Assembly (NCBI RefSeq): GCF_026712185.1
Contig: NZ_JAPPUX010000002.1
Coordinates: 372,001-436,000 of the forward strand
Source: Nocardioides pini
GTDB taxonomy: Bacteria > Actinomycetota > Actinomycetes > Propionibacteriales > Nocardioidaceae
Direction of reading: 5' to 3'
Length of the DNA: 64,000 nt
This document shows positions 36,364 to 45,400 of this stretch, one piece after another. The position numbers were made by a program, and so were the translations under genes. Every line of letters begins with the position of its first letter. The first letter of the stretch is position 1. Below the pieces are notes generated by a model. The model worked only from the letters and a program-made list of their open reading frames with translations, did no database searches and had not been told where the DNA came from.

Positions 36364-37551
36364 ATGCGCATCGACGTCCTCAGCAAGGAGTACCCACCGG
36401 AGGTCTACGGCGGCGCGGGCGTGCACGTCGCCGAGCTGGTGCGCGCGCTCCGGGTGCTGCCCGACGTCGACGCGCGGGTGCGCTGCTTCGGGGCGCCGCG
36501 CTCCGAGCCCGGCACGACGGCGTACGCCGAGCCGGAGTCGCTGGTCGGGGCCAACCCCGCGATCCGCACGCTGGGCGTCGACCTCGCGATGGTCGACGAC
36601 TGCGACGGTGCGGACCTGGTCCACTCGCACACCTGGTACGCCAACATGGCCGGCCACCTCGCCGGGCTGATGCACGGCATCCCCCACGTCGTCAGCGCCC
36701 ACTCGCTCGAGCCGATGCGGCCGTGGAAGGCCGAGCAGCTCGGCGGCGGCTACGCCCTGTCGAGCTGGGCGGAGCGGACGGCGTACGAGGGCGCCGCCGG
36801 CATCGTCGCCGTCAGCGCCGCGATGCGCGACGACGTGCTCCGCAGCTATCCCTCGGTCGACCCCGCGCGCGTCCACGTGGTGCACAACGGCATCGACACG
36901 ACCGAGTGGGCGCCGGTGGCCGACCCCGACCGGGTGCGCGAGCTCGGCGTCGACCCCGACCGGCCGAGCGTCATCTTCGTCGGCCGGATCACCCGGCAGA
37001 AGGGCCTGCCGCTGTTCCTCCGGGCCGCTGCCGCGCTGCCGCGCGACGTCCAGCTCGTGCTGTGCGCGGGCGCCCCGGACACCCCCGAGATCGAGGCCGA
37101 GGTCCGCGGCCTGGTGGAGGACCTCGCCGCGACGCGCTCCGGTGTCGTGTGGATCGCCGAGATGCTCCCCCGACGCGACGTCGTCGCGCTGCTGACCGCC
37201 GCCACCGTCTTCGCCTGCCCGTCGATCTACGAGCCGCTCGGCATCGTCAATCTCGAGGCGATGGCCTGCGAGACCGCCGTCGTCGCGACCGCCACCGGTG
37301 GCATCCCCGAGGTCGTCGTCGACGGCGAGACGGGCTGGCTGGTCCCGATCGAGCAGGCCACCGACGGCACCGGCACCCCGCTCGACCCCGAGCGCTACGT
37401 CGCCGACCTCGCCGCCGCCCTGACCGACGCCGTCTCCGACCCCGACCGCGCCCGCGCCTACGGCGTCGCCGGGCGCCGCCGCGCCGAGGCGTCCTTCAGC
37501 TGGGGCTCGATCGCCACCCGCACCCTCGACCTCTACCGCTCGCTCGTCTGA
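36364..37551 (+). CDS. glgA: glycogen synthase / alpha-maltose-1-phosphate synthase, actinobacterial GT4 type
   Basis: 395-aa GT-B glycosyltransferase of family GT4. N-terminal LSKEYPPEVYGGAGVHV, FVGRITRQKGLPLFL, and the E-x7-E motif YEPLGIVNLEAMAC. In actinobacteria this type (GlgA/GlgM) uses ADP-glucose, often to make maltose-1-phosphate for the GlgE route. Divergent from glgC with a 73-bp gap, so both are likely controlled together. Confidence 0.92.
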   Translation: MRIDVLSKEYPPEVYGGAGVHVAELVRALRVLPDVDARVRCFGAPRSEPGTTAYAEPESLVGANPAIRTLGVDLAMVDDCDGADLVHSHTWYANMAGHLAGLMHGIPHVVSAHSLEPMRPWKAEQLGGGYALSSWAERTAYEGAAGIVAVSAAMRDDVLRSYPSVDPARVHVVHNGIDTTEWAPVADPDRVRELGVDPDRPSVIFVGRITRQKGLPLFLRAAAALPRDVQLVLCAGAPDTPEIEAEVRGLVEDLAATRSGVVWIAEMLPRRDVVALLTAATVFACPSIYEPLGIVNLEAMACETAVVATATGGIPEVVVDGETGWLVPIEQATDGTGTPLDPERYVADLAAALTDAVSDPDRARAYGVAGRRRAEASFSWGSIATRTLDLYRSLV

Positions 37552-37559
37552 CGGTCGAT

Positions 37560-37626
37560 CGGACCGAACCACCGTCCGGTCCCGTCCGGCCCGCGTGGGT
37601 GCGTCCGTGCCCACGCGTTCGGTCCG
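37560..37626. terminator. nested inverted repeats after glgA
   Basis: Outer 10-bp arms (37560-37569 with 37617-37626, CGGACCGAAC/GTTCGGTCCG) enclose an inner 8-bp stem (37592-37599 with 37610-37617). It begins 8 bp after the glgA stop. Confidence 0.6.
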
Positions 37627-37683
37627 TACGACGGCCCTGTGGAGGACCGCCCTGCCGCCCCGGGGCTGCGCCACGCTGGACCG

Positions 37684-38568
37684 ATGGAGATCGCGGACCT
37701 GATGCCGGTGCTCGGCGGTGTGGCGACGCGCGACATGCTCGTGCGCCTGACGTCGCGACGCGCGCTGGAGTCGGCACTGACCGCGGGAGAGCTCGTCAGG
37801 GTCAATCGGGGCCGGTACGCCGTCCCCGGTGTCCACGAGGGCACAGAGCTCGCCCTGACGGTCACGGGCCACGTGTGCCTCGTCTCGGCGGCTCTCGCCC
37901 ACGGCTGGAAGGTCAAGGTGGTGCCCGCCGTGCCCCAGATCGCCGTGCCCAAGGACCGGCGCATCGACGCCGCCGTGCGGACCCGCATTGCGGTGACCTG
38001 GACGGACCTGCACGACACCCAGGTCGAGGGGCTGGCCACCAACGCGCTGACCACGCTCGCGATGTGCGGTCGACGGCTGCCGTTCGACGAGGCGCTGGCC
38101 ATCGCCGACTCGGCGCTGCGGGACGGCTTCCCCGTCGCCCACCTCCGGGCGACGGCCGAGGCTGCGCGAGGGCCCGGCTCCGCCCGCCTGAGACGTGTCG
38201 CCGCGCACGCCGACGGCCGGTCGGACAACCCCTTCGAGTCGGTGCTCCGTGCCATCGCGATCGACGTCCCGGGGCTCGAGGTCGTTCCGCAGGTGCGCAT
38301 CACCGGCGAGCTCGGCCTGCGCGTCCGGGCAGACCTGGTCGATCGGCACCTGCGGATCGTGATCGAGGCGGACTCCTTCGAGTGGCACGGAGACCGGACG
38401 GCGCTGCGCCGGGATGCACGGCGCTACGACCTCCTGGTCGCCAACGGCTGGACCGTGCTGCGCTTCTCGTGGGAGGACGTGATGCACGACCCGGACTTCG
38501 TCCGCGCGGTGCTGCGGGCGACCGTCGAACGGACCCAACGGGCGTCGGCGCGCGTCCTCCCCGCGTGA
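37684..38568 (+). CDS. AbiEi-like winged-helix / DUF559-type protein
   Basis: 294 aa. The N-terminal half (ADLMPVLGGVATRDMLVRLTSRRALESALTAG, then VNRGRYAVPG) resembles the wHTH of AbiEi antitoxins. The C-terminal part has the Vsr/PD-(D/E)xK look of DUF559: FESVLRAI, LRADLVD, IVIEADSFEWHG and YDLLVANGWTVLRFSWEDV. No AbiEii partner is adjacent, so it is an orphan. These are frequent in Nocardioides-like genomes, with no known role. ATG 37684 is the start of the conserved region. Confidence 0.75.
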   Translation: MEIADLMPVLGGVATRDMLVRLTSRRALESALTAGELVRVNRGRYAVPGVHEGTELALTVTGHVCLVSAALAHGWKVKVVPAVPQIAVPKDRRIDAAVRTRIAVTWTDLHDTQVEGLATNALTTLAMCGRRLPFDEALAIADSALRDGFPVAHLRATAEAARGPGSARLRRVAAHADGRSDNPFESVLRAIAIDVPGLEVVPQVRITGELGLRVRADLVDRHLRIVIEADSFEWHGDRTALRRDARRYDLLVANGWTVLRFSWEDVMHDPDFVRAVLRATVERTQRASARVLPA

Positions 38569-38664
38569 CGGCCGACGAGCGCGAACGGTCGGTCCGATCG
38601 ACGGCCCGAGGTCCGCGCGCCTACGACGGATCGGGGATGCCCGGCGGGCGGCGCCGGGTCTACC

Positions 38665-38775
38665 GTGGATCGACCAGGAGGGGTCTACCTCGGGTGGCGC
38701 GCCTGGCAGGTCGACCTCGACCCCGTCCACGTGCGCTTCCCGGCGACCCGGCCGGGGAGCGAGCCGGTCAGCTGA
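38665..38775 (+). CDS. possible 36-aa small protein
   Basis: GTG 38665 to TGA 38775. From the sixth codon on, every third base is G or C, and the product (ending [15 protein letters not shown]) has a natural composition with [15 protein letters not shown] at its centre. No clear ribosome site; the 3' end overlaps glyA by 8 bp. It could be a real small gene, the remnant of a larger one, or chance. Confidence 0.3.
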   Translation: MDRPGGVYLGWRAWQVDLDPVHVRFPATRPGSEPVS

Positions 38776-40204
38776 GGACGAGTCCGGGGTAGAGCGGGTG
38801 CCGGTCGAGCATCTCGGACGAGCGCTTGGTGACCCGGTCGGCGACTCCGTCGCCCAGGACGTACGACGCCTTGCTGGGGGCGCCGGCCTTGGTGGTGCCG
38901 GCCTCGGTGTTGGCCAGCACGTCGACGATCAGCTCGGCCACGGTGTCGAACTCGTCGTGGCCGAAGCCGCGGGTGGTGAGCGCGGGCGTGCCGAGCCGGA
39001 TGCCGGAGGTGTACCAGGCGCCGTTGGGGTCGGCCGGGACGGAGTTGCGGTTGGTGACGACGCCGGCGTCGAGCAGCGCCGACTCGGCCTGGCGGCCGGT
39101 GAGGCCGAAGGACGACACGTCGAGCAGGACTAGGTGGTTGTCGGTGCCGCCGGTGACCAGGGTTGCACCGCGGGTCAGGAAGCCCTCGGCCAGCGACTTC
39201 GCGTTGTCGGCGATCCGCTGGGCGTAGTCCTGGAACTCGGTGGTCCGTGCCTCGGCGAACGCGACGGCCTTGGCCGCCATCACGTGCGACAGCGGGCCGC
39301 CCAGCACCATCGGGCAGCCGCGGTCGACGTCGGCCGCGAACTCCTCCTGCGCCAGCACCATGCCGCCGCGCGGGCCGCGCAGCGACTTGTGGGTGGTGGT
39401 CGTGGTGATGTGGGCGTAGGGAACGGGGTTCTCCTCGCCGGTGAAGACCTTGCCCGCGACGAGACCGGCGAAGTGGGCCATGTCGACCATCAGCACGGCA
39501 CCGACCTCGTCGGCGATCTCGCGCATCTTGGCGAAGTTCACCCGGCGCGGGTAGGCGGAGTAGCCGGCGACGAGGACGAGCGGCTTGAACTCCCGCGCCT
39601 TGGCGGCGACGGCGTCGTAGTCGAGCAGCCCGGTCCCGGGGTCGGTGCCGTACTGCTGCTGGTGGAACATCTTGCCGCTGATGTTGGGGCGGAAGCCGTG
39701 GGTGAGGTGGCCGCCGGCGTCGAGCGACATGCCGAGCAGGCGCTGGTTGCCGAACTCGTGGCGCAGCTCCTCCCAGTCGGCCTCGGAGAGCTCGTTGACG
39801 TTCCTCGCCTGCATCTTCTCGAGATAGGGCGACTCGACCTTGTTGGCGAGGATCGACCAGAACGCCACGAGATTGGCGTCGATGCCGGAATGCGGCTGGA
39901 CGTAGGCGTAAGGCGCCCCGAAGAGCTCGCGCGCGTGCTCGGCGGCGAGCGACTCGACGGTGTCGACGTTCTGGCAACCGGCGTAGAAGCGGTGCCCGAC
40001 GGTGCCCTCGGCGTACTTGTCGCTGAACCACGTGCCCATGGTCATCAGGACGGCCGGCGACGCGTAGTTCTCCGACGCGATCAGCTTGAGCGAGGCCCGC
40101 TGGTCCGCGAGCTCCTGGCGGGTGGCCTCCGCGATGCGGGGTTCGACCGAGGCGATGACCTCGAGGGCCTGCGAGTACGCACTGCTGATCAGGGAGTCCG
40201 TCAT
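38768..40204 (-). CDS. glyA: serine hydroxymethyltransferase (long form)
   Basis: 478-aa PLP enzyme converting serine and tetrahydrofolate to glycine and methylene-THF. The PLP lysine is in [25 protein letters not shown] and [11 protein letters not shown] are typical. Relative to E. coli GlyA (417 aa) it has an insertion of about 30 residues after [14 protein letters not shown] and a longer C-terminus. ATG 40204 gives [11 protein letters not shown]; upstream in-frame codons do not look coding. Confidence 0.95.
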   Translation of the reverse strand: MTDSLISSAYSQALEVIASVEPRIAEATRQELADQRASLKLIASENYASPAVLMTMGTWFSDKYAEGTVGHRFYAGCQNVDTVESLAAEHARELFGAPYAYVQPHSGIDANLVAFWSILANKVESPYLEKMQARNVNELSEADWEELRHEFGNQRLLGMSLDAGGHLTHGFRPNISGKMFHQQQYGTDPGTGLLDYDAVAAKAREFKPLVLVAGYSAYPRRVNFAKMREIADEVGAVLMVDMAHFAGLVAGKVFTGEENPVPYAHITTTTTHKSLRGPRGGMVLAQEEFAADVDRGCPMVLGGPLSHVMAAKAVAFAEARTTEFQDYAQRIADNAKSLAEGFLTRGATLVTGGTDNHLVLLDVSSFGLTGRQAESALLDAGVVTNRNSVPADPNGAWYTSGIRLGTPALTTRGFGHDEFDTVAELIVDVLANTEAGTTKAGAPSKASYVLGDGVADRVTKRSSEMLDRHPLYPGLVLS

Positions 40205-40306
40205 GGGCCACAGCCTAGAGGCCGCCGGGCGCCGACGCCGTCGGGGCCGTAGCCGCTGGACACCACCCGGCGGGAACGCCCGCGCGACCCGGTCCGTTGA
40301 TGACTC

Positions 40307-40915
40307 GTGGCCCTCCCTTCCCTCGCCGACCAGGCCGAGCGGCTCGTCCGTCTCGGCGTCCACGACCTCGCCGGGATCCCCGCCGATCTCCTGCACGACG
40401 CCGCCGCCTCCGCCCCCGCCGCGCACTCCCTGCTGGTGACCTCCGCGCCCGCCTCGGCGCTCGCTCCGCTGCTCACCCTGGGCGACAAGCCCGGCTTCGT
40501 CGTCGAGGACATGACCGACGTGGACCACTTCGCCCCCACCGTGGACGTGCCGGCGGCGCCGTACGTCGTCGTGGGGCCGGACCGCGGCGACGACTTCGCC
40601 AACCGGACGCCCCAGGAGTCGGTGCCCGAGGTCCTGGCCGCCGGCCGCTCACCGCTGACCCTGGCCGAGGGACTGCACTGGGTGCTGCAGCACCCCGGCG
40701 TCCTGGAGCGCAACGCCTGCTTCATGACGCCCGGCTCACGGCTGCGGCGGGCCGACGGGACGTACGACGCCCGCACGCCGGCGCTGTGGATCAGCAACGG
40801 CACCGGACGGGACGGCCGCGAGCGCAGGAACGCGCCCAAGCTGGGCTGGTGCTGGTGGGGCAACCGCCACACGTGGCTGGGGATCGGGTCCTGCGAACGG
40901 CGTACTCGCGCGTAA
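40307..40915 (+). CDS. DUF5701-family protein
   Basis: 202 aa, soluble, without membrane segments. Conserved-looking blocks are [43 protein letters not shown] and a tryptophan-rich C-terminal [21 protein letters not shown] recognise it as resembling DUF5701, an actinobacterial family without known function. GTG start 40307, divergent from glyA. Confidence 0.7.
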   Translation: MALPSLADQAERLVRLGVHDLAGIPADLLHDAAASAPAAHSLLVTSAPASALAPLLTLGDKPGFVVEDMTDVDHFAPTVDVPAAPYVVVGPDRGDDFANRTPQESVPEVLAAGRSPLTLAEGLHWVLQHPGVLERNACFMTPGSRLRRADGTYDARTPALWISNGTGRDGRERRNAPKLGWCWWGNRHTWLGIGSCERRTRA

Positions 40916-41053
40916 CCACGGTGTGACCTGGGCCGCACTCTCCGGGGTCTCCCAGCGGAGCCGGATTCCAGGCGTCTCACATCGTGGCAGGCCATCCCAC
41001 ATGACGAGATTTCGCCTTGTGGAACACGTGTCCAACCCCTGAGACTTCTTGAC

Positions 41054-41143
41054 ATGGTCACCGCTTCCACCCACGCACACCTTGTGGTCCGACGTCACGT
41101 CGACCTCATGCGCGTGGGCAGCGCGACCTGTTGGCATCGCTGA
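41054..41143 (+). CDS. sulfur-operon leader peptide (probable cysteine attenuator)
   Basis: 29 aa. The second half reads VVRRHVDLMRVGSATCWHR. This closely follows the R-R-H-V-D-L-x-R-V-x-S-A-x-C pattern of short peptides annotated as putative leader peptides before sulfur genes in actinobacteria. The Cys codon lies four codons before the stop, suiting ribosome-stalling control. No ribosome site precedes ATG 41054, so a leaderless start is possible. A 6-bp hairpin (41164-41169 with 41180-41185) lies between it and sirA. The gap 40916-41215 otherwise holds only an ACACGTGT palindrome (about 41025). Confidence 0.75.
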   Translation: MVTASTHAHLVVRRHVDLMRVGSATCWHR

Positions 41144-41215
41144 CGCCGCCCCTGCATCCCCTTCCGCGCTCACCGTCGCGCGCGGCACTCCTCAGCGAAC
41201 AGGACTTTCCTGACC

Positions 41216-42928
41216 ATGCCTGACCTCCGGTTCACGCCCCAGGCCGCCCAGCACACCGAGATCCCGCGCCCGAAGCGCGCCGAGGGTCAGTGGGCGCTCG
41301 GCTACACCGAGCCGCTCAACAAGAACGAGCAGTCCAAGAAGGACGACGACCCGCTCAACGTGCGGGACCGCATCCTCTACACCTACTCGCGCCGCGGGTT
41401 CGACTCGATCGACCCGGCCGACCTGCGCGGCCGCTTCCGGTGGATGGGCCTCTACACGCAGCGCGCTCCCGGCTTCGACGGCGGCAAGACCGCCCAGCTC
41501 GAGGAGGAGGAGCTCGACGACCGCTTCTTCATGATGCGCGTGCGCACCGACGGCGCGATCCTGGACGCAGCAGCCCTGCGGGCGCTGGGCGAGGTGTCGA
41601 CGACCTATGGCCGCAACACCGCCGACATCACCGACCGCAACAACATCCAGTACCACTGGATCGAGATCGAGAGCGTCCCCGCGATCTGGGAGCGGCTCGA
41701 GTCGGTCGGCCTCAGCACGCTCGAGGCGTGCGGCGACAGCCCGCGCCCCTTCCTCGGCTCCCCCGTCGCGGGCATCGCCAAGGACGAGATCATCGACGGC
41801 TCCGAGGCGCTCGCCGAGATCAAGCGCCGGGCGCTGGACAACCCGGCCTTCTCCAACCTGCCGCGCAAGTTCAAGACCGCGCTGACCGGCCACCCGAGCC
41901 ACGACGTCGCGCCCGAGGTCAACGACGTGGCCTTCGTCGGCACCGTCCACCCCGAGCACGGCCCGGGCTTCGACCTCTGGGTCGGTGGCGGCCTGTCCAC
42001 GAACCCGATGCTCGCCCACAAGCTCGGGGTCTGGATCCCGCTCGACGAGGTCGCCGACGCCTGGGAGGGCGTCGCCGGGATCTTCCGCGACTACGGCTAC
42101 CGGCGCCTCCGCTCCAAGGCCCGCCTGAAGTTCCTGCTCGCAGACTGGGGCAAGGACAAGTTCCGCGAGGTCCTGGAGAACGAGTACCTCCACCGCTCCC
42201 TCGTCGACAACCCCTCCCCCGAGGCGCCGATCGCCCAGGGCGACCACATCGGCATCCACGAGCAGAAGGACGGCCGGTTCTACGTCGGCGCCGCCCCCGT
42301 CGTGGGACGCATCGACGGCACCACGCTCAGCGCGCTCGGCGACCTCGTCGAGCGCTACGGCGCCCGCGGCGCCCGGCTGACGGCGTACCAGAAGCTCGTC
42401 GTGATCGGCGTCGCCGCCGAGGACACCGAGGCGTTCGCCGACGACCTCGAGAAGATCGGCCTCACCGCCCGACCCAGCAACTGGCGCCGCTCGACGATGG
42501 CCTGCACCGGCATCGAGTTCTGCAAGCTCGCGATCGTCGACACCAAGGAGCGTGCGCGCCGGCTCGTGACCGAGCTCGAGAAGCGCTTCCCCGACCTCGA
42601 CACCGACATCTCGGTCAACGTCAACGGCTGCCCCAACGCCTGCGCCCGCACCCAGGTCGCCGACATCGGCCTCAAGGGCCAGCTCGTCATGGACGCCGAC
42701 GGCCGGCAGGTCGAGGGCTTCCAGGTGCACCTCGGTGGCGCGCTCGGGCTGAACCCCGCGATGGGTCGCAAGCTCCGCGCCCACAAGGTCACCAGCGCCG
42801 GCCTCGACGACTACGTCACGGCCGTCGTCAGCGCGTACCTCCAGGACCGGACCGACGGCGAGCGGTTTGCCGCCTGGGTGGCCCGTGCCGACGAGGTCCT
42901 GCTGCGCGGGGAGCCGGTGTCGGCCTGA
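41216..42928 (+). CDS. sirA: assimilatory ferredoxin sulfite reductase
   Basis: 570 aa, duplicated ferredoxin-like half-domains with siroheme and a [4Fe-4S] cluster. The cluster cysteines are C430 and C436 (ACTGIEFC) and C472 and C476 (NGCPNAC). It reduces sulfite to sulfide with ferredoxin. Nitrite reductase is the alternative, since the families are close; neighbours cysH and a sirohydrochlorin chelatase favour sulfite. First structural gene of the sulfur operon. Confidence 0.93.
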   Translation: MPDLRFTPQAAQHTEIPRPKRAEGQWALGYTEPLNKNEQSKKDDDPLNVRDRILYTYSRRGFDSIDPADLRGRFRWMGLYTQRAPGFDGGKTAQLEEEELDDRFFMMRVRTDGAILDAAALRALGEVSTTYGRNTADITDRNNIQYHWIEIESVPAIWERLESVGLSTLEACGDSPRPFLGSPVAGIAKDEIIDGSEALAEIKRRALDNPAFSNLPRKFKTALTGHPSHDVAPEVNDVAFVGTVHPEHGPGFDLWVGGGLSTNPMLAHKLGVWIPLDEVADAWEGVAGIFRDYGYRRLRSKARLKFLLADWGKDKFREVLENEYLHRSLVDNPSPEAPIAQGDHIGIHEQKDGRFYVGAAPVVGRIDGTTLSALGDLVERYGARGARLTAYQKLVVIGVAAEDTEAFADDLEKIGLTARPSNWRRSTMACTGIEFCKLAIVDTKERARRLVTELEKRFPDLDTDISVNVNGCPNACARTQVADIGLKGQLVMDADGRQVEGFQVHLGGALGLNPAMGRKLRAHKVTSAGLDDYVTAVVSAYLQDRTDGERFAAWVARADEVLLRGEPVSA

Positions 42929-42943
42929 TGAGCGAGCGATCCC

Positions 42944-43108
42944 ATGTCTGAACGAGCACAGCCCTTCCACTGCCCCTACTGCGGGGACGAGAACCTGTTC
43001 CCCCGTGAGGGTGCGGGTGCCTGGGAGTGCCGCTCGTGCCTGCGCAGCTTCACCGTGCAGATGACCGGGATGATCCCCCACCCCGGCACGGACGGGAGCA
43101 CCTCATGA
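42944..43108 (+). CDS. zinc-ribbon mini-protein of the sulfur operon
   Basis: 54 aa: HCPYCGDENLF, 15 residues on WECRSCLRSF, a four-cysteine zinc ribbon, then a short tail. ATG 42944 follows sirA by 15 bp, and its stop overlaps the cysH start (ATGA), so it is translated with the operon. Small proteins of this kind recur at this position in actinobacterial sulfur operons; the role is unknown (perhaps regulator or Fe-S/metal accessory). Confidence 0.85.
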   Translation: MSERAQPFHCPYCGDENLFPREGAGAWECRSCLRSFTVQMTGMIPHPGTDGSTS

Positions 43109-43848
43109 GCCTCTCCACGCGGGCCGCCCGCGACTTCAAGGGCACCCACACCGAGGGACGGACGCCGGAGGAGCTCCGCGAGCTCGTCTCCCACGTGGGT
43201 GCCGAGCTCGAGCTCGCCCCGGCCGAGGTGATCATCGAGTGGGCCGTCGCCACGTTCGGCGACCGGTTCGCGATCACCTCCTCGATGGGCGACGCGGTGC
43301 TCGCGCACCTCGCCTCCACGGTCGCCCCGGGCATCGACGTGGTGTTCCTCGACACCGGCTACCACTTCGTCGAGACCATCGGCACCCGCGACGCGGTCGA
43401 GGCCACCCTGCCGGTCAACCTGCGCACGGTCAGCACCTCGCTCACCGTCGCCGAGCAGGACGCGCAGTACGGCAAGGACCTCTACAAGACCGACCCCGAC
43501 CTCTGCTGCGCGCTGCGCAAGGTCAAGCCGCTCGCCGACACCCTCGCGGACTACGACGCCTGGGCCACCGGCCTGCGCCGCGCCGAGACCCACAACCGCG
43601 TGATCGCCCCGGTCGTCGGCTGGGACGCCCGCAAGGGCAAGGTCAAGGTCTCGCCGCTGGCCCGGTGGAGCGACGAGCAGGTCGAGCAGTACGTCCTCGA
43701 CAACGGCGTGCTCGTGAACCCGCTCGTCCACGACGGCTACCCCAGCATCGGCTGCTGGCCCTGCACGCGCCGCGTCGCCCCCGGTGACGACCCGCGCAGC
43801 GGGCGCTGGGCCGGCACCTCCAAGACCGAGTGCGGGATCCACGCATGA
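43105..43848 (+). CDS. cysH: adenylyl-sulfate reductase (APS-type CysH)
   Basis: 247 aa reducing APS to sulfite. The presence of CC (134-135) and CxxC (217, 220) shows a [4Fe-4S] cluster, which marks the APS- rather than PAPS-using branch. The catalytic Cys243 is in the C-terminal ECGIHA. The P-loop-like SSMGDAVLAHL and the LDTGYHFVET strand are typical. Overlaps the mini-protein by 4 bp. Confidence 0.95.
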   Translation: MSLSTRAARDFKGTHTEGRTPEELRELVSHVGAELELAPAEVIIEWAVATFGDRFAITSSMGDAVLAHLASTVAPGIDVVFLDTGYHFVETIGTRDAVEATLPVNLRTVSTSLTVAEQDAQYGKDLYKTDPDLCCALRKVKPLADTLADYDAWATGLRRAETHNRVIAPVVGWDARKGKVKVSPLARWSDEQVEQYVLDNGVLVNPLVHDGYPSIGCWPCTRRVAPGDDPRSGRWAGTSKTECGIHA

Positions 43849-43948
43849 GGTCACCCCACGACGTTCTCCACCGGGGCGACAACGCCGTCGTCCCGCAGCA
43901 CGCCCACCTGCAGCACCACCGCACCACACACGATCGGAGGCACCCCTG

Positions 43949-44692
43949 ATGGCTGCTCCTGCTCTGGTTGCCCTGGCCCACGGAAGCCGGGACCCGCGTT
44001 CGGCCGCGACGATCAAGGCGCTCGTCGCCGAGGTCAAGGCGATGCGCCCCGACCTCAAGGTCGAGACGGCCTTCCTCGACCTCTCCAAGCCGAGCTTCGA
44101 CACGGTCGTGGACCGTCTGGTCAAGGCCGGCCACGACGAGATCGTCGTCGTCCCGCTCCTGCTCACCGAGGCCTACCACGCGAAGGTCGACGTGCCGGAG
44201 GCCATCGCGGCGGCCATGGCCCGCCACGAGGGCGTCCGCATCCAGGCCAGCCGGATCCTCGGCATGGAGGCCGCCTTCCTCGAGGTGCTCGACGTCCGCC
44301 TCCGCGAGGCGCTCAAGGCCGCCCGGGTCCGCGAGCTCGACGCGCTGGTGCTCGCCGCTGCCGGTTCCTCCGATCCGCTCGCCAACCAGGCCGTCGCGCG
44401 CATCGCCCGCACGTGGGGCGCGCGGCACCGGTTGCCGGTCACCGCGGCCTTCGCCTCGGCCGCTCCCCCGGCCGCCGGCGAGGCGGTGCGCGCCTTCCGC
44501 GCGGAGGGCAAGCGCCACATCGCCGTCGCGTCGTTCTTCCTCGCGCCCGGCCGGCTGCCCGACCGCGCGACCGAGCTGGCCGTCGAGGCCGGTGCCGTGG
44601 CGGTCTCCGACCCGCTCGGAGCCCACCCTGCAGTCGCCCGCGCGATCCTCGCCCGCTACGCGGTGGGCGCCGTCGAGCTCGTCCCGGTCTGA
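43949..44692 (+). CDS. sirB: sirohydrochlorin ferrochelatase / CbiX-type chelatase
   Basis: 247 aa. Two CbiX half-domains: metal-binding His in ALAHGSRDPRS and the second repeat starting LVLAAAGSSDP. It inserts iron into sirohydrochlorin to make the siroheme that SirA needs. ATG 43949 has CGGAGG upstream; the 100-bp gap after cysH contains no gene. Confidence 0.9.
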   Translation: MAAPALVALAHGSRDPRSAATIKALVAEVKAMRPDLKVETAFLDLSKPSFDTVVDRLVKAGHDEIVVVPLLLTEAYHAKVDVPEAIAAAMARHEGVRIQASRILGMEAAFLEVLDVRLREALKAARVRELDALVLAAAGSSDPLANQAVARIARTWGARHRLPVTAAFASAAPPAAGEAVRAFRAEGKRHIAVASFFLAPGRLPDRATELAVEAGAVAVSDPLGAHPAVARAILARYAVGAVELVPV

Positions 44693-44696
44693 CTCC

Positions 44697-45395
44697 TCAC
44701 GACGCGAGGTGCTTGAGCGCCTCGCGTCGGGAGAGCCCGCTGAGCCGGTCGTCGTACGTCGCGACGAAGGAGCGGACCCAGTCCGGGTCGGTGCGTGCGT
44801 GCTGCCGCAGCGCCCAGCCGAGCGCCTTGCGCACGAAGAACTCGCGGCCGTACGCCGTGTCGTCCAGGTTGGCGACCAGCACCCGCGCCAGCAGGTCGGT
44901 GTCGGTGTGCTCGCCGTGGCGCAGCTGCGCGAGCATCGCCGTACGTCGGACCCACAGGGTGTCGTCGTCCACCGACCACCGCTCGATGACCGGTGTCGCG
45001 TCCGCGCGGTGGTCGAGGAGGACCTGGCCGACGGGGTGGGCGGCGATCTCGTCGACGACGTCCCACCAGGCGCCGGTGCGGACGAGCTGCTCGAGGAGCG
45101 GGAGCAGGTCGGGGTCGAGCCAGGCCCGGTGGGCCTGGTGCCGCAGGAGCGCGATCGCGGCGTACCACTCCTCGCGGTGCTCGGCGTCCTCCCACAGCTC
45201 GAGCACCGCTGCCTCCCACTGGGCCCGGTCGACGAAGCGGTGCTCGACCAGCAGGGGGCGCAGCAACGCCTTGAGCGCCGGCGAGCCGAGTCCCACGTAG
45301 GGCAGCGCGGACTTCATGTAGGCCTGCTGCTGCGCGGCTCGTCGGGGGTCGCCGGCCCCCGCGAGGGCGGCACGGACGGCACCGACGTAGGTCAC
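44697..45395 (-). CDS. DNA alkylation repair protein (AlkC/AlkD HEAT-like)
   Basis: 232 aa of helical HEAT-like repeats. Conserved blocks are AYMKSALPYVGL, WEDAEHREEWYAAIALL, AWWDVVDEIAAHPVG, WVRRTAMLAQL and EFFVRKALGWALRQHA, as in AlkD, a glycosylase that removes bulky cationic bases. GTG 45395 lies 5 bp after the DUF3037 stop, so it is the last gene of that operon. Confidence 0.9.
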   Translation of the reverse strand: MTYVGAVRAALAGAGDPRRAAQQQAYMKSALPYVGLGSPALKALLRPLLVEHRFVDRAQWEAAVLELWEDAEHREEWYAAIALLRHQAHRAWLDPDLLPLLEQLVRTGAWWDVVDEIAAHPVGQVLLDHRADATPVIERWSVDDDTLWVRRTAMLAQLRHGEHTDTDLLARVLVANLDDTAYGREFFVRKALGWALRQHARTDPDWVRSFVATYDDRLSGLSRREALKHLAS

Positions 45396-45400
45396 CGGCG

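Noticed and set aside
41216..42928. Nitrite reductase NirA
   Set aside because: The family is shared, but the sulfur leader peptide, cysH and sirB around it favour sulfite reductase; not fully excluded.
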